Positions 41,543 to 51,097 are shown, counted from the first letter of the stretch. The stretch is DNA of 64,000 nucleotides from 0-14-3-00-41-53 sp041500225 (GCA_041500225.1 JBGQLV010000002.1:55054-119053); one strand, 5' to 3'. Translations and numbers: made by a program. Notes: generated by a model from the sequence alone, not told the origin.

Positions 41543-42283
41543 TTATGCTGCTTTTCTTTCAAACTCCATTAAAAATTTAAATTTATCGGACCCCTTGACA
41601 GAACGAATATACATTATCTGGGTTTCCCCTGAATAAAAGTGCTGGGTTAGGAGCGATGCGGCTGAACCCTCCGGCAACCTGAGGAGCCTGCTTTCATCTG
41701 CTTTCAGGTGTGTAATCTCAAATTCGTTTTTTACCCTTGTAATCTTTATCCCATACTTTTTTTCAAAGAGTTCAAGTAAGGAATTATTCTCAATATCCTC
41801 TTCTAAAAGTAATGGGCATGTGTGATATGGGATATATGTTTCCTGAAGCAAGATAGGCTCATTATCAACTATTCTTAATCTTTTGACATAAATGATATGT
41901 TTATCCCGCTGTATATCAAGCTTTATATCCAGATCATCTACAGGCATTATTACTGTCCGGGCAAGCACATTTGTGGAAAAAGTCAAACCTTCTTCAAACA
42001 TGAGTTCTCTGAGATTTGTCAGCATTGACAGTCCTTCGGATAAAGACCTTTTGCATATAAAAGTTCCTTTCCCTTGCTGGCGATTCAGGAAACCATGCCT
42101 CGCAAGTTCTAAAACAGCTGTTCTTACTGTTGCCCTGCTCACGTTAAACATATTACAGAGGTCTTGTTCAGTGGGTATCTGGGAGCCAACAACCCATTCA
42201 TTGTTTTCAATTTTTTTCTTGATTATTTCGTAAAGCTGGATATAAAGTTTTTGGTGATTTTCTCTGTCAATTAGTTCTGTCAT
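41543..42283 (-). CDS. GntR-family (HutC/UTRA) transcriptional regulator
   Basis: 246 residues. N-terminal winged helix (about 10-75: YIQLYEIIKKKIENNEWVVG with IPTEQDLCNMFNVSRATVRT) and a C-terminal UTRA effector-binding domain (about 90-240). It leads the transporter/LCIB cluster and probably controls it in response to a small molecule. A 17-bp palindrome lies 10 bp upstream of its start. The effector is unknown; UTRA domains usually bind sugars, amino-acid-like or phosphonate ligands. Confidence 0.93.
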   Translation of the reverse strand: MTELIDRENHQKLYIQLYEIIKKKIENNEWVVGSQIPTEQDLCNMFNVSRATVRTAVLELARHGFLNRQQGKGTFICKRSLSEGLSMLTNLRELMFEEGLTFSTNVLARTVIMPVDDLDIKLDIQRDKHIIYVKRLRIVDNEPILLQETYIPYHTCPLLLEEDIENNSLLELFEKKYGIKITRVKNEFEITHLKADESRLLRLPEGSAASLLTQHFYSGETQIMYIRSVKGSDKFKFLMEFERKAA

Positions 42284-42292
42284 GGCAACCTT

Positions 42293-42309
42293 TCATAATA
42301 ATATTATGA
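42293..42309. promoter_or_regulatory. Palindromic operator next to gntR
   Basis: TCATAATA-A-TATTATGA, perfect 8-bp arms, in the 112-bp gap between gntR (-) and the PEP-synthase-like gene (+). The position fits autoregulation by the GntR protein, perhaps also control of the divergent gene. On the + strand a TATAAT at 42385-42390 is only 5 bp before the next ATG. Confidence 0.6.
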
Positions 42310-42395
42310 CAAAAGGACATTATTTTGGGAATATAATAATGATATTAAACCGACTTGTCAAGAGTTTTTTTTAGGGGTATGGGGTATAATAAAAT

Positions 42396-44954
42396 ATGGC
42401 AAATTTTTTCAAAAAATTTTCTGAAAAAACACAACAAAGCGATATCGTAAAAGAAGCTTTAAAAAGTAAATATATTATATTTCAAAACCTTCTTACGAAA
42501 AATAATTATGTACTTGAAACGATGGCAGACATGGAGGAAAAACTCTCAGGTGAGTACCTCTTTGATATCCATTATATAGATACAAAAGTCCAGCAAATTG
42601 CCGTAGGACTTTTAAATATCATTGAAAATCTTAATGCCCTCTCAAAAGATAAATACACAAAACTTTACGATAAATTTAACGACATTAATAAAGAGATAAA
42701 AACTGTTTTAACACATAAATACGAGATCCCGGTCAGTGACCTAACTCTTTCCCTTGAAAATCTCACTGGTGAGATGGTAGATATTGCCGGTGGTAAATTT
42801 GCACATTTAGGAGAGGTAAAAAATCGCCTTAATCTTTCAACACCTGAGGGTTTTACGATTAGTGCATATGCATTCAAAAAACTTATGGAATATAACAGGT
42901 TTATTGAAAAGACAAACAGAACGATGTCAGCACTGAACATAGAAAATTTTGAAGAAGTCAATAAGGTTAGCAAAGAGATACAAGATATGATAATAGGGGC
43001 AGATGTTCCTTCTGATCTGGAAAGGGCTGTTAAAGATGCTTATTCCGAGTTATGCAGGAAGATTGGTAAAGAGACAATGGTTTCCGTGAGAAGCAGTGCT
43101 ATTCGTGAGGACAGTAATTTTAGCTTTGCAGGGCAGTACGCTACAATTCTCAATGTTCCGGGAGATTTAATCCTTCAGAAATACAAAGAGGTTGTGGCAA
43201 GCTTATTTACTCCCCGCGCCATATTTTACTATAAGACAAAGGGCTTTTCAGAGGATGAGATGATCATGGCTGTGGGTGTCTTAAATATGATAGACGCTGC
43301 CTCGGGCGGAGTCATCTATACAAGAGACCCGAATAACCCTGAAACTGATTACATTATAATAAATGCTATCCCTGGTCTCGGTAAATGGGTAGTTGACGGG
43401 ACTGTCACTCCTGATTCATATTTTGTCTCAAGACATCCCAATGGTAATATTCTTAGCAAAAGAATATCCCCCCAGGAAAAAATGCTCGTATGCAGGAAGG
43501 AAGGATCTCTTGAAGAGGTTTCGGTTCCTGAGGAAATAAGAGGCAAACAATGCGTTACAGATGACGGGATAAGAATACTGACAAGATATGCCCTTGATTT
43601 AGAAAGGCATTATGGATGTCCTCAGGATATTGAATGGGCAATTGGAAATGATAATCAGGTATACATCCTTCAAAGCCGGCCATTGAGAACGTTTACTACC
43701 CAGCAATCGTCATCTTACGATAATATTCCTGTACGCGTAGAGGGTTATAATATCCTTCTTGACAAAGGGGTAATTGCATGTAAAGGGATTGGCTTTGGCA
43801 AGGCATTTGTACTTAAGGATGAAGACAATTTGAAAGATTTTCCTGAAGGCGCTGTGCTTGTTGCAAAGCATACTTCCCCCAAATTTGTTACAGTTATGAA
43901 AAAAGCATCTGCTATTATTACAGATGTAGGAAGCGCTACCGGACATATGGCGTCTCTCTCCAGGGAATATCAGGTTCCAACAATACTTGATACCGAGATT
44001 TCAACAAGCCTCATCCGTAACGGTCAGGAGATAACGGTTGATGCTATCAATTGCAATATATACGAGGGCAAGGTTAACAAACTCCTTGAATATGCCCTTA
44101 AAAAGAAAGAGCCTTTTAAAGATACACCTTTGTTTAAAACACTGGAAAAAGTGCTGAAATTTATAGTATCCCTCAATTTAGTAGACCCTGAGGCTAAGAA
44201 CTTCAAGCCTGAATATTGTACGACCTTTCATGATATAACCCGCTTTGCACATGAAATAGCAATGCAGGAGATGTTCAATATAGGCGGGGGCCATGATGCT
44301 AAAGGAACAAAAACAATTAATCTGATAGCAGGAATACCCGTGGGGGTTCACATATTAGACATTGATGGAGGTGTCAAAAAGAAAGTAAAGAAGGCATCCT
44401 ATGAGGATGTACTCTCGTTACCATTTTCTGCAATACTGAGAGGTATGAGAGAAATGAAATGGCCCGAACCAAGATCTGCCGATGTTAAAGGTTTTCTGGG
44501 AATGATAGCGCATTCGGCATCGGTACCGGAAGAACAGCTTCAAGAGATGGGTGAAAAGAGTTTTGCTGTAGTATCGAGGAATTATATGAATTTCAGTATA
44601 AGGCTTGGTTATCATTTTTCGATGGTTGAGGCATATGTAGGCGAAAACTTAAATGATAACTATATAAAGTTTTTCTTCAAAGGAGGGGGAGCTGCTTATG
44701 ACAGGAGATTAAGACGTGTCAGGCTTATAACGGAGATCCTGAAGGAAATGGGCTTCAGGATAAGTATTAAAGAAGATGTAATGGATGCTATTCTTACTAA
44801 GTATAAAGCTTCTACTATTGAAGAAAAATTAGAGGTTATGGGCAAACTCACAGCCTATACTAAACAACTTGACATGGTCATGTATAACGATGCAGTAACC
44901 GACATGTATATAGACCAGTTCATTAAAGAGCACATCCGTTCTTCCGCCGCTTAA
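42396..44954 (+). CDS. PEP-synthase/PPDK-like phosphotransferase lacking the PEP barrel, copy 1
   Basis: 852 residues. An N-terminal helical part (about 1-110) is followed by an ATP-grasp PPDK_N domain (about 115-430: GEMVDIAGGKFAHLGEVKNR, VSVRSSAIREDSNFSFAGQY, QDIEWAIG). Next is a swivelling phosphohistidine domain (about 450-560: ASAIITDVGSATGHMASLSR, with the His in TGHMA). The last 290 residues (CTTFHDITRFAHEIAMQEMF...) are not the PEP/pyruvate TIM barrel of PpsA/PPDK. It therefore has the ATP and His-relay modules but an unknown acceptor. The TATAAT placement suggests a nearly leaderless mRNA. A paralogue follows at 45267. Confidence 0.82.
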   Translation: MANFFKKFSEKTQQSDIVKEALKSKYIIFQNLLTKNNYVLETMADMEEKLSGEYLFDIHYIDTKVQQIAVGLLNIIENLNALSKDKYTKLYDKFNDINKEIKTVLTHKYEIPVSDLTLSLENLTGEMVDIAGGKFAHLGEVKNRLNLSTPEGFTISAYAFKKLMEYNRFIEKTNRTMSALNIENFEEVNKVSKEIQDMIIGADVPSDLERAVKDAYSELCRKIGKETMVSVRSSAIREDSNFSFAGQYATILNVPGDLILQKYKEVVASLFTPRAIFYYKTKGFSEDEMIMAVGVLNMIDAASGGVIYTRDPNNPETDYIIINAIPGLGKWVVDGTVTPDSYFVSRHPNGNILSKRISPQEKMLVCRKEGSLEEVSVPEEIRGKQCVTDDGIRILTRYALDLERHYGCPQDIEWAIGNDNQVYILQSRPLRTFTTQQSSSYDNIPVRVEGYNILLDKGVIACKGIGFGKAFVLKDEDNLKDFPEGAVLVAKHTSPKFVTVMKKASAIITDVGSATGHMASLSREYQVPTILDTEISTSLIRNGQEITVDAINCNIYEGKVNKLLEYALKKKEPFKDTPLFKTLEKVLKFIVSLNLVDPEAKNFKPEYCTTFHDITRFAHEIAMQEMFNIGGGHDAKGTKTINLIAGIPVGVHILDIDGGVKKKVKKASYEDVLSLPFSAILRGMREMKWPEPRSADVKGFLGMIAHSASVPEEQLQEMGEKSFAVVSRNYMNFSIRLGYHFSMVEAYVGENLNDNYIKFFFKGGGAAYDRRLRRVRLITEILKEMGFRISIKEDVMDAILTKYKASTIEEKLEVMGKLTAYTKQLDMVMYNDAVTDMYIDQFIKEHIRSSAA

Positions 44955-45266
44955 GTTTCCCGGCCTGTTCAGGGAACGCCCCATATATCTTGTCCCCGCC
45001 TTGTCCCAAACACGGAGATTAGGAACCAGAAACCCTTTATCTATCTGTCATTGCGAGTACCCGAAGGGTAAGTGGCAATCTCAGCCTGGAATGCGAGATT
45101 GCTTCACGGAGTTTATCCTGAGCCGAACTACGAGATTCTTCACTGCGTTCAGAATGACAGAAGGCGAAAGGTTCGCAATGACAATTTTCTATATCGGGAT
45201 TTGGGCGTGTTGTGCTGAAATTTGGAAGTTGTGCTACTATCTGAATAGGGGAAGGTACTTTTAAAA
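44955..45266. repeat. Intergenic stretch with a 138-bp MITE-like element (45046-45183)
   Basis: The element has perfect 11-bp inverted ends, TGTCATTGCGA and TCGCAATGACA, and internal inverted pieces (GTGGCAATCTC, GAGATTGCTTC). It separates the two PEP-synthase-like paralogues. The remaining bases carry no gene I can support. Confidence 0.75.
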
Positions 45267-47846
45267 ATGGGGATATGGAAACAACTCTCGGGAATTCTGA
45301 GAAGACCGGAATCAGTCAAAGAAGAAAAGGAAAGCAGCAGAGAAATTTTTTTCAAGAAGTACCGGTTTTTTCAGGAACTTCTGTCAAAAAATAATTCCGT
45401 CCTTGAATTGATGGCTGACATGGAAGAGAAACGGTCGGGCGAATTTCTCCTTGACAGGCATTATATAGAATACAACATCATTGCGATTTCAGACGGAGTA
45501 AGAAAAATAATAGATAACCTGAATCTGATATCAAAGGATAAATACCCCAGCCTTTACGAGAGACTCGATAAAATTAATTCAGAGATAGAGAAGTTTCTAA
45601 CCAGGAGAAGGGAGATCCCTGTAAGCAGCTATACCACACCCTTTGATGAAATCACCGGAGAAATGACGGACAGGTTGGGAAATAAAAACGCCAACCTTGG
45701 AGAAGTAAGAAACCGTCTCAGGATATCTACACCAGACGGCTTTGCTGTAAGTACCTTTGCCTTCAAGAGGTTTATGGAGCATAACGGCTTTCTTGAGAAA
45801 GTAAATAAAACGTTATCCGAATTTCAGGTGGACAACCTGGAGGTTTTGAACAATACGAGCAGGGAGATCCAGGAGCTGATCATGCGGGGTGAGGTTCCGG
45901 ATGATCTCGGGAAAGACATATTAAATGCATACTCAGAACTTTGCGAAAAAGCCGGTCGGAAGGTTCTGGTTTCTGTAAGAAGCAGTGCATTGCAAGAAGA
46001 TGGAGAGTTCAGTTTTGCAGGACAATACTCTACCTTTCTTAACGTGCCTTCTGATTCAATCATTCAGAAATATAAGGAAGTCGTAGCAAGCCTTTTTACT
46101 CCAAAGGCAATCTTCTATTACAAGACAAAAGGTTTTCAGGAGTATGATATAGTCATGTCAGTGGGCGTTCTCGCAATGGTTGATGCAAAGGCAGCGGGGG
46201 TAATATACTCCAGAGACCCAAATCAACCCCAAAATGAAACTATTATTATCAGCGCCATTCGCGGTCTCGGGAAATGTGTAGTTGAGGGAGTTATAACTCC
46301 TGAAACCTATGTTTTAAAAAGATATCCGGATTTATCTATAATTGGAAAAAGGATTCCAACGCAAAATACTATGATTGTATGCAGACCTGACGGAGAGGTA
46401 GAGGAGGTCTCCATATCTGAGGACATGAAGGAGAGACCTTGCCTGAGTGATGAACAGATCAAAACACTTGCTGAATATGCCGTTGCTATCGAGAACCATT
46501 ATAAATACCCACAAGATATTGAGTGGGCAATTGACAAGAATGATAGGCCTTATATATTACAGGCCAGAACGTTAATGGTTTTTGCAGAAGGCTTAACAAA
46601 ACCTGTTCCTACCCGTGTTAAAGGTTACAACATATTAATCGATAGAGGTATTATTGCATGTAAAGGAATTGGTTTTGGAAAGGCTTATATTGTAAGAACA
46701 GAGGAAGATCTAAGGGACTTTCCTGAAGGTGCTGTACTTGTAACAAAGCATACCTCAACAAAGTTTGTTACTGTCATAAACAAGGCTAGTGCAATTGTTA
46801 CAGATATCGGAGGCGCTACGGTTCATATGGCAACAATAGCAAGGGAGTTTCAGGTTCCCACTATCCTCGATACTGCAGTAGCAACGGAGCTTATTAAAAA
46901 TGGCCAGGAAATAACGGTAGATGCAATCAATTGTAATATCTATGAAGGCCGGGTAACCGAACTTATTGAGTTTTCGGAAAAAAGAAAAGGACTCTTTAAG
47001 AACGCACAAATTTTTAAGATACTTGAAAGCGTTCTAAAATGGGTTGTCCCGTTGAATTTAGTTAACCCGGAAGATGAGAGGTTCAAACCTGAATTCTGCG
47101 AAACCCTGCATGATATAGCACGCTTTGCCCATCAAAAGGCGATGCATGAGATGTTCGGGATCTCTAAAGAACTGCCGGAGGATATTGAGGCAAAGAGACT
47201 CATAGCAGGAATACCCATCCCTGTGTATATCATTGATTTAGGAGGTGGCACACAGGGTGCTCCGGAAAAACTCAGACCTGAGCATATCACTTCAATACCG
47301 TTCAATGCCTTTTTAAAAGGCATTGCCTCGGTGGAATGGCCCGGCCCGAGGCATGTCGATGTTAAAGGATTCCTGGGGATGATTGCACATACTGCTTCCA
47401 TGCCAGAGACGGAGCTTGAGCAGATGGGAGAGAGAAGCTACTCATTTATTTCAAGCGAGTATATGAATTTCTCCATAAGACTCGGTTATCACCTCTCCGT
47501 AGTCGAGGCATACACTGGAGAAAATATTAATGATAATTATGTTAGATTCTTTTTTAAGGGCGGCGGCGCTGATAGAGAAAGAAGGCTGAGAAGGGTAAGG
47601 CTGGTCAGCGAAATACTGAGAAAACTCGATTTCAATGTAAAGGTCATAGAAGATGTAATCGATGCCATTATCACAAAGTATAAAGAGTCTCATCTCAAGG
47701 AAAAATTAAAGATCCTCGGCAGGTTGACGGTCTACACGAAACAACTCGATGCGATCATGTATGACGATGCCAGTACCGAACTATATATGGAAGAGTTCAT
47801 AAAAGAACACATAGAAGCAAGTATTAAGAAGGAAGGTCCGGGTTAA
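45267..47846 (+). CDS. PEP-synthase/PPDK-like phosphotransferase lacking the PEP barrel, copy 2
   Basis: 859 residues with the same layout as the gene at 42396: helical N-terminus, ATP-grasp (GEMTDRLGNKNANLGEVRNR, VSVRSSALQEDGEFSFAGQY), phosphohistidine domain (ASAIVTDIGGATVHMATIAR, His retained) and the unusual C-terminal part (CETLHDIARFAHQKAMHEMF; FFKGGGADRERRLRRVRLVS). The two proteins agree through almost their whole length, so they arose by tandem duplication. They differ at the residue before the swivel His (Gly versus Val). It converges on the receiver gene with a 4-bp overlap. Confidence 0.82.
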   Translation: MGIWKQLSGILRRPESVKEEKESSREIFFKKYRFFQELLSKNNSVLELMADMEEKRSGEFLLDRHYIEYNIIAISDGVRKIIDNLNLISKDKYPSLYERLDKINSEIEKFLTRRREIPVSSYTTPFDEITGEMTDRLGNKNANLGEVRNRLRISTPDGFAVSTFAFKRFMEHNGFLEKVNKTLSEFQVDNLEVLNNTSREIQELIMRGEVPDDLGKDILNAYSELCEKAGRKVLVSVRSSALQEDGEFSFAGQYSTFLNVPSDSIIQKYKEVVASLFTPKAIFYYKTKGFQEYDIVMSVGVLAMVDAKAAGVIYSRDPNQPQNETIIISAIRGLGKCVVEGVITPETYVLKRYPDLSIIGKRIPTQNTMIVCRPDGEVEEVSISEDMKERPCLSDEQIKTLAEYAVAIENHYKYPQDIEWAIDKNDRPYILQARTLMVFAEGLTKPVPTRVKGYNILIDRGIIACKGIGFGKAYIVRTEEDLRDFPEGAVLVTKHTSTKFVTVINKASAIVTDIGGATVHMATIAREFQVPTILDTAVATELIKNGQEITVDAINCNIYEGRVTELIEFSEKRKGLFKNAQIFKILESVLKWVVPLNLVNPEDERFKPEFCETLHDIARFAHQKAMHEMFGISKELPEDIEAKRLIAGIPIPVYIIDLGGGTQGAPEKLRPEHITSIPFNAFLKGIASVEWPGPRHVDVKGFLGMIAHTASMPETELEQMGERSYSFISSEYMNFSIRLGYHLSVVEAYTGENINDNYVRFFFKGGGADRERRLRRVRLVSEILRKLDFNVKVIEDVIDAIITKYKESHLKEKLKILGRLTVYTKQLDAIMYDDASTELYMEEFIKEHIEASIKKEGPG

Positions 47847-48265
47847 CCGCCTTTACTTTTCAGTTGGTCTTTGAGCATCTTATTTTCCCTCTGCAACTTG
47901 AGCCATTTCAATGCCTTATCAATGGTCATGAGTATCTGCTCTTTTCTGAATGGCTTGGTAATAAAATCAAATCCACCTTTTTCAATGGTTTCAGCAGCAG
48001 ATTCAACCGTGCCATAAGCAGTTATGATAATGACCGGGATGTCTTGATCAACACGTTTAACAGCATCAAGAAGCTCAATTCCGTCAAGTCCCGGCATTTT
48101 CAAGTCTGCAATAACTATGTCAAAGCCACCCTTTTTAACAAAATCAAGCGCTTCTAAAGGATTATTGGTGGTTGTGACCTCATAAGGTGTCTTTTCCCTG
48201 ATAATCATGCTTAAGAGTTTTAGCATATCAGGCTCATCATCAACTATCAGTAGCTTTTCCGGCAT
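47843..48265 (-). CDS. Stand-alone response-regulator receiver protein (NtrC-type)
   Basis: 140 residues: one receiver domain with the acidic pocket D9/D10, phospho-acceptor D54 (VIADLKMPG), the Thr in IIITAYGT and the Lys in ITKPF. The tail LKWLKLQRENKMLKDQLKSK looks like the linker that leads into the AAA+ domain in NtrC-like regulators, but no AAA+ or HTH part follows. It may be a truncated NtrC-type protein or a genuine single-domain relay. It starts 1 bp after the kinase gene with AGGAGG upstream. Confidence 0.92.
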   Translation of the reverse strand: MPEKLLIVDDEPDMLKLLSMIIREKTPYEVTTTNNPLEALDFVKKGGFDIVIADLKMPGLDGIELLDAVKRVDQDIPVIIITAYGTVESAAETIEKGGFDFITKPFRKEQILMTIDKALKWLKLQRENKMLKDQLKSKGG

Positions 48266-48266
48266 A

Positions 48267-50516
48267 CTATCCTCCTTTTTCCTCTGCTTCTAACGGCTGT
48301 TTTAACACTGGGAAGGTTATTATAAAAGTTGTCCCTGTCTCCTCCGATTCCTCCTTTGTCTTTGTCTCAAGGGTAATCGACCCGCTATGTTTTTTTATGA
48401 TGCCATAAGAAACCGAAAGGCCGAGCCCTGTGCCTTTCCCAACCTCCTTTGTCGTGAAAAGAGGGTCAAATATCCTTTTGCGATGTTCTCTTTTAATGCC
48501 CTCCCCTGTATCAGTAATACGGATCTCAACCTTTTCATCAAAGGCCCTCGTTTTAACGGTTAAGACGCCACCGCCTTTCATAGCGTATATAGCATTATTT
48601 ATGATATTAAAGAAGACCTGCTGCAATTCTCCAGTATCTCCTTTTACTGCAGGGAGGTTATCTTGCAGTTGTTTATTTACAGAAATCTTATTCATGAGTA
48701 AGGTATTCCCCATAACTGATAGTACTGTCTCTACATTTTGATTTACATTAACAACTTCCTGTTTAGGTTCTCTATAGCGAGCAAAACTCAAAAGGTTTTC
48801 AACTACTCTCTTGGCATTAAGACCCTGTTTTTCTATGGTCTTCAATACGTCATATCCCTCTGAGCCGGGCACAGCCTTTTCTAAAAGCAGGTCTGTAAAA
48901 CCAAGGATGATTGCAAGTGGATTATTTATTTCATGTGCTACACCGGCAGCCAGTGTCCCCATTGATGCCAGTTTCTCCGTATAATAACTGTGTTCCTCCA
49001 TTTCTTTCCTGTCTGTAATATCTCTTGAGATGCCCAAAACTGCATAAATATTTCCTTCTTCATCCCAGAGCCTTCTAAGATTAGTATTGAGCCAGTACTG
49101 GCGTTCTTCGATAATGACCATGTGGGTTATCTGTTTGCTTTCCTTTTTCTCGAATACGTTTTGAATCATCAGGAGAAGCACCTCAGCACTCGGCCATGAA
49201 ATGACTTCTAACAGATTACGTCCAACGATATTTTCTTCACGCCTGTAAAAAAAATAAGCACCATATTTATTCATTGATAGAAAGTTTCCATTGTAGTCCA
49301 CTGAAAAAATAATGTCTTCAGCATTTTCTACAAGGGATTTATAGCGCTGTTCGGATTTTTTTAACTCTATAGTTTTCTTCTCAACTTCCCGCTCTAACAG
49401 GTTCGACCAGCTGAGGATCATGAAATTAATCAATACTCCCCCGAATAGAATGACAAAAATAATTATTGCCTGTAGCGAAAACTGCTGGATATGGATTGAA
49501 TGGATTGCTCCTTCTACCTCACTTGTAGGTGCCACTACAGCTACAGACCATATCCTGTTTCCAGCATCGGCCAATTTGATAGGTGAATAGGCAATCAGTT
49601 TTTTTATCTCTCCCTCAACGCCTCTGTGCCATCCGGAAATATACCAGCTTGTTCCTTCTTCACCTTTCAGCATCTTCTCTTTCTGGATCTCATTAATCCT
49701 CGCAAAAGATATGGTAGGTTTTTTCCCTTTTCGTGCTTCAAAGGCATTTTTACCGATGAAGGTACTTTCCTGATGATAAAGAAATGTGCCATTTTCATCT
49801 ATAACCCATGAATATCCTGTTTTCCCGGAGCGTATCCCTTTTGTAATTCCTTCTATTAATTTGTTGACGTCAATAACAAATATTAAAACCCCGGAAAATT
49901 TGTCCGGCGCTTCCGGATGTGATTCATTCACAGAAATCTGCCAGACAGGTAAAATCATTTTCATTAAAAGTTTTTGAGATTTATCCATATGCTGCACAGG
50001 CGAAACATCTGTTAAATAGATATTATCTTTATTCTTTTCACTTCTTGCCCATTCCACATAATGTTTATCTTCTGTATCCGGAGGTTCAGTGTGGCATTTT
50101 TGATTTTCTAACACATGATGGGTCTTAAGACTTTTATCCTCAACAAATCTTATTTCCATTGTACCTTCATGCTTAATACTCGAAAAGGCAATCTCCATTC
50201 TATTATCCATAAAAGGTGACTCAGAATATTGTATGGCTGGGGATAAACTAAGGAGCAACAGTTCTCTTTTTAATGTGTTAAAGCTATTTTCTATCTGGCT
50301 GGCAGCATGCCGGGCAAGGACTAATTGCTGTTGATTGAAGTCTTCTGTAACGATCTCTCTTACCTTTCGGGAAGACCTCCAGCCGAGTATGAGGACAGCG
50401 CCTAAAAGCACCGTCATCATTATAACAACTAAGATCCGAAAGGACCTTATATTGAAAGGGTGGTATCTTTCTACCAGAGATATTATTGTGTTCTTGAGCC
50501 TGAGAAAAGGGGTCAT
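48267..50516 (-). CDS. Membrane sensor histidine kinase with Cache and PAS domains
   Basis: 749 residues. First membrane helix near 25-45 (ILVVIMMTVLLGAVLILGW), a large periplasmic Cache-like domain (about 50-345, GKTGYSWVIDENGTFLYHQE), second helix near 350-375, a PAS domain (about 395-510, LVENAEDIIFSVDYNGNFLS), HisKA with the phospho-His in AAGVAHEINNPLAIILGF, and an HATPase domain with N (NIINNAIYAM), G1 (DTGEGI) and G2 (GKGTGLGLSVSYGI) boxes. The ligand is unknown. It is paired with the receiver downstream and with a decayed activator tail upstream. Confidence 0.93.
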   Translation of the reverse strand: MTPFLRLKNTIISLVERYHPFNIRSFRILVVIMMTVLLGAVLILGWRSSRKVREIVTEDFNQQQLVLARHAASQIENSFNTLKRELLLLSLSPAIQYSESPFMDNRMEIAFSSIKHEGTMEIRFVEDKSLKTHHVLENQKCHTEPPDTEDKHYVEWARSEKNKDNIYLTDVSPVQHMDKSQKLLMKMILPVWQISVNESHPEAPDKFSGVLIFVIDVNKLIEGITKGIRSGKTGYSWVIDENGTFLYHQESTFIGKNAFEARKGKKPTISFARINEIQKEKMLKGEEGTSWYISGWHRGVEGEIKKLIAYSPIKLADAGNRIWSVAVVAPTSEVEGAIHSIHIQQFSLQAIIIFVILFGGVLINFMILSWSNLLEREVEKKTIELKKSEQRYKSLVENAEDIIFSVDYNGNFLSMNKYGAYFFYRREENIVGRNLLEVISWPSAEVLLLMIQNVFEKKESKQITHMVIIEERQYWLNTNLRRLWDEEGNIYAVLGISRDITDRKEMEEHSYYTEKLASMGTLAAGVAHEINNPLAIILGFTDLLLEKAVPGSEGYDVLKTIEKQGLNAKRVVENLLSFARYREPKQEVVNVNQNVETVLSVMGNTLLMNKISVNKQLQDNLPAVKGDTGELQQVFFNIINNAIYAMKGGGVLTVKTRAFDEKVEIRITDTGEGIKREHRKRIFDPLFTTKEVGKGTGLGLSVSYGIIKKHSGSITLETKTKEESEETGTTFIITFPVLKQPLEAEEKGG

Positions 50517-50621
50517 TCTTTTTGCCGGTTGTTAGCCATTAATGAATTTTAAATTATGTTTATATCAAAAGTACAATAACAAATTTTCAGGGAAAAAGTT
50601 AAGAGGGGGAAAAGAACTACT

Positions 50622-50790
50622 TTATGACCTTCTGAATGCACATCTGACTTCTACGGTTTTTCCATTTATTCCGTACTTTTTTATCTTGTATCCGATCATC
50701 CTTTCGGTTATGCCGGGTTTTCTTGCTGCCCTTGCCATAACATAGTTACTTTCCTTCAACCCGAAAACAGCATTTATCCGATGACCAAAG
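50622..50790 (-). pseudogene. C-terminal HTH remnant of a NifA-like sigma-54 activator
   Basis: On the - strand a frame ending at TAA (50622-50624) reads INAVFGLKESNYVMARAARK, PGITERMIGYKIKKYGI and then NGKTVEVRCAFRRS. The same helix-turn-helix occurs at the end of the intact activator at 53600 (AKAARMIGLTPRQIGYKMKK). No AAA+ domain or start is found upstream, so only the DNA-binding end survives. It is 106 bp before the kinase gene and in the same direction. Confidence 0.7.
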
Positions 50791-51097
50791 CAGGCATATA
50801 TGCATAAAAACTCTACAAAGCAGAATTGGGTTATTCAATGTTATCAATCGTTACTGATGAAAATATTCAGGCTCTCTGAATATCATGTGTCTTACAAAGG
50901 TGCTGCTGGTAAAGCTTTTTCTGCACATATGCCTGCCTTAAAATGAATGAATTGCACTTTTCGGGTCAATGCATTCCGGAGCGCTTCATCATTTGATGTC
51001 TGAGAAAAGCAGATGTACCAAGCCCTTTTTTTTGGGAACAAATTGCGTCGTCTGGTTGTCTAAGAAGTAAAAGATCAAAAAAGAAAGGAGAAAGATT
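50791..51097. other. Gene-free stretch upstream of the secreted-protein gene
   Basis: I see no gene or strong repeat here. AAAGGAGAAAG immediately before 51098 is the ribosome-binding site of the next gene. Confidence 0.5.

Noticed and set aside
45001..45264. 87-residue + strand ORF between the PEP-synthase-like genes
   Set aside because: It translates the 138-bp MITE-like element and shows no protein features.
50542..50745. 67-residue + strand ORF
   Set aside because: It is the antisense of the sigma-54 activator HTH remnant, which has clear homology on the other strand.
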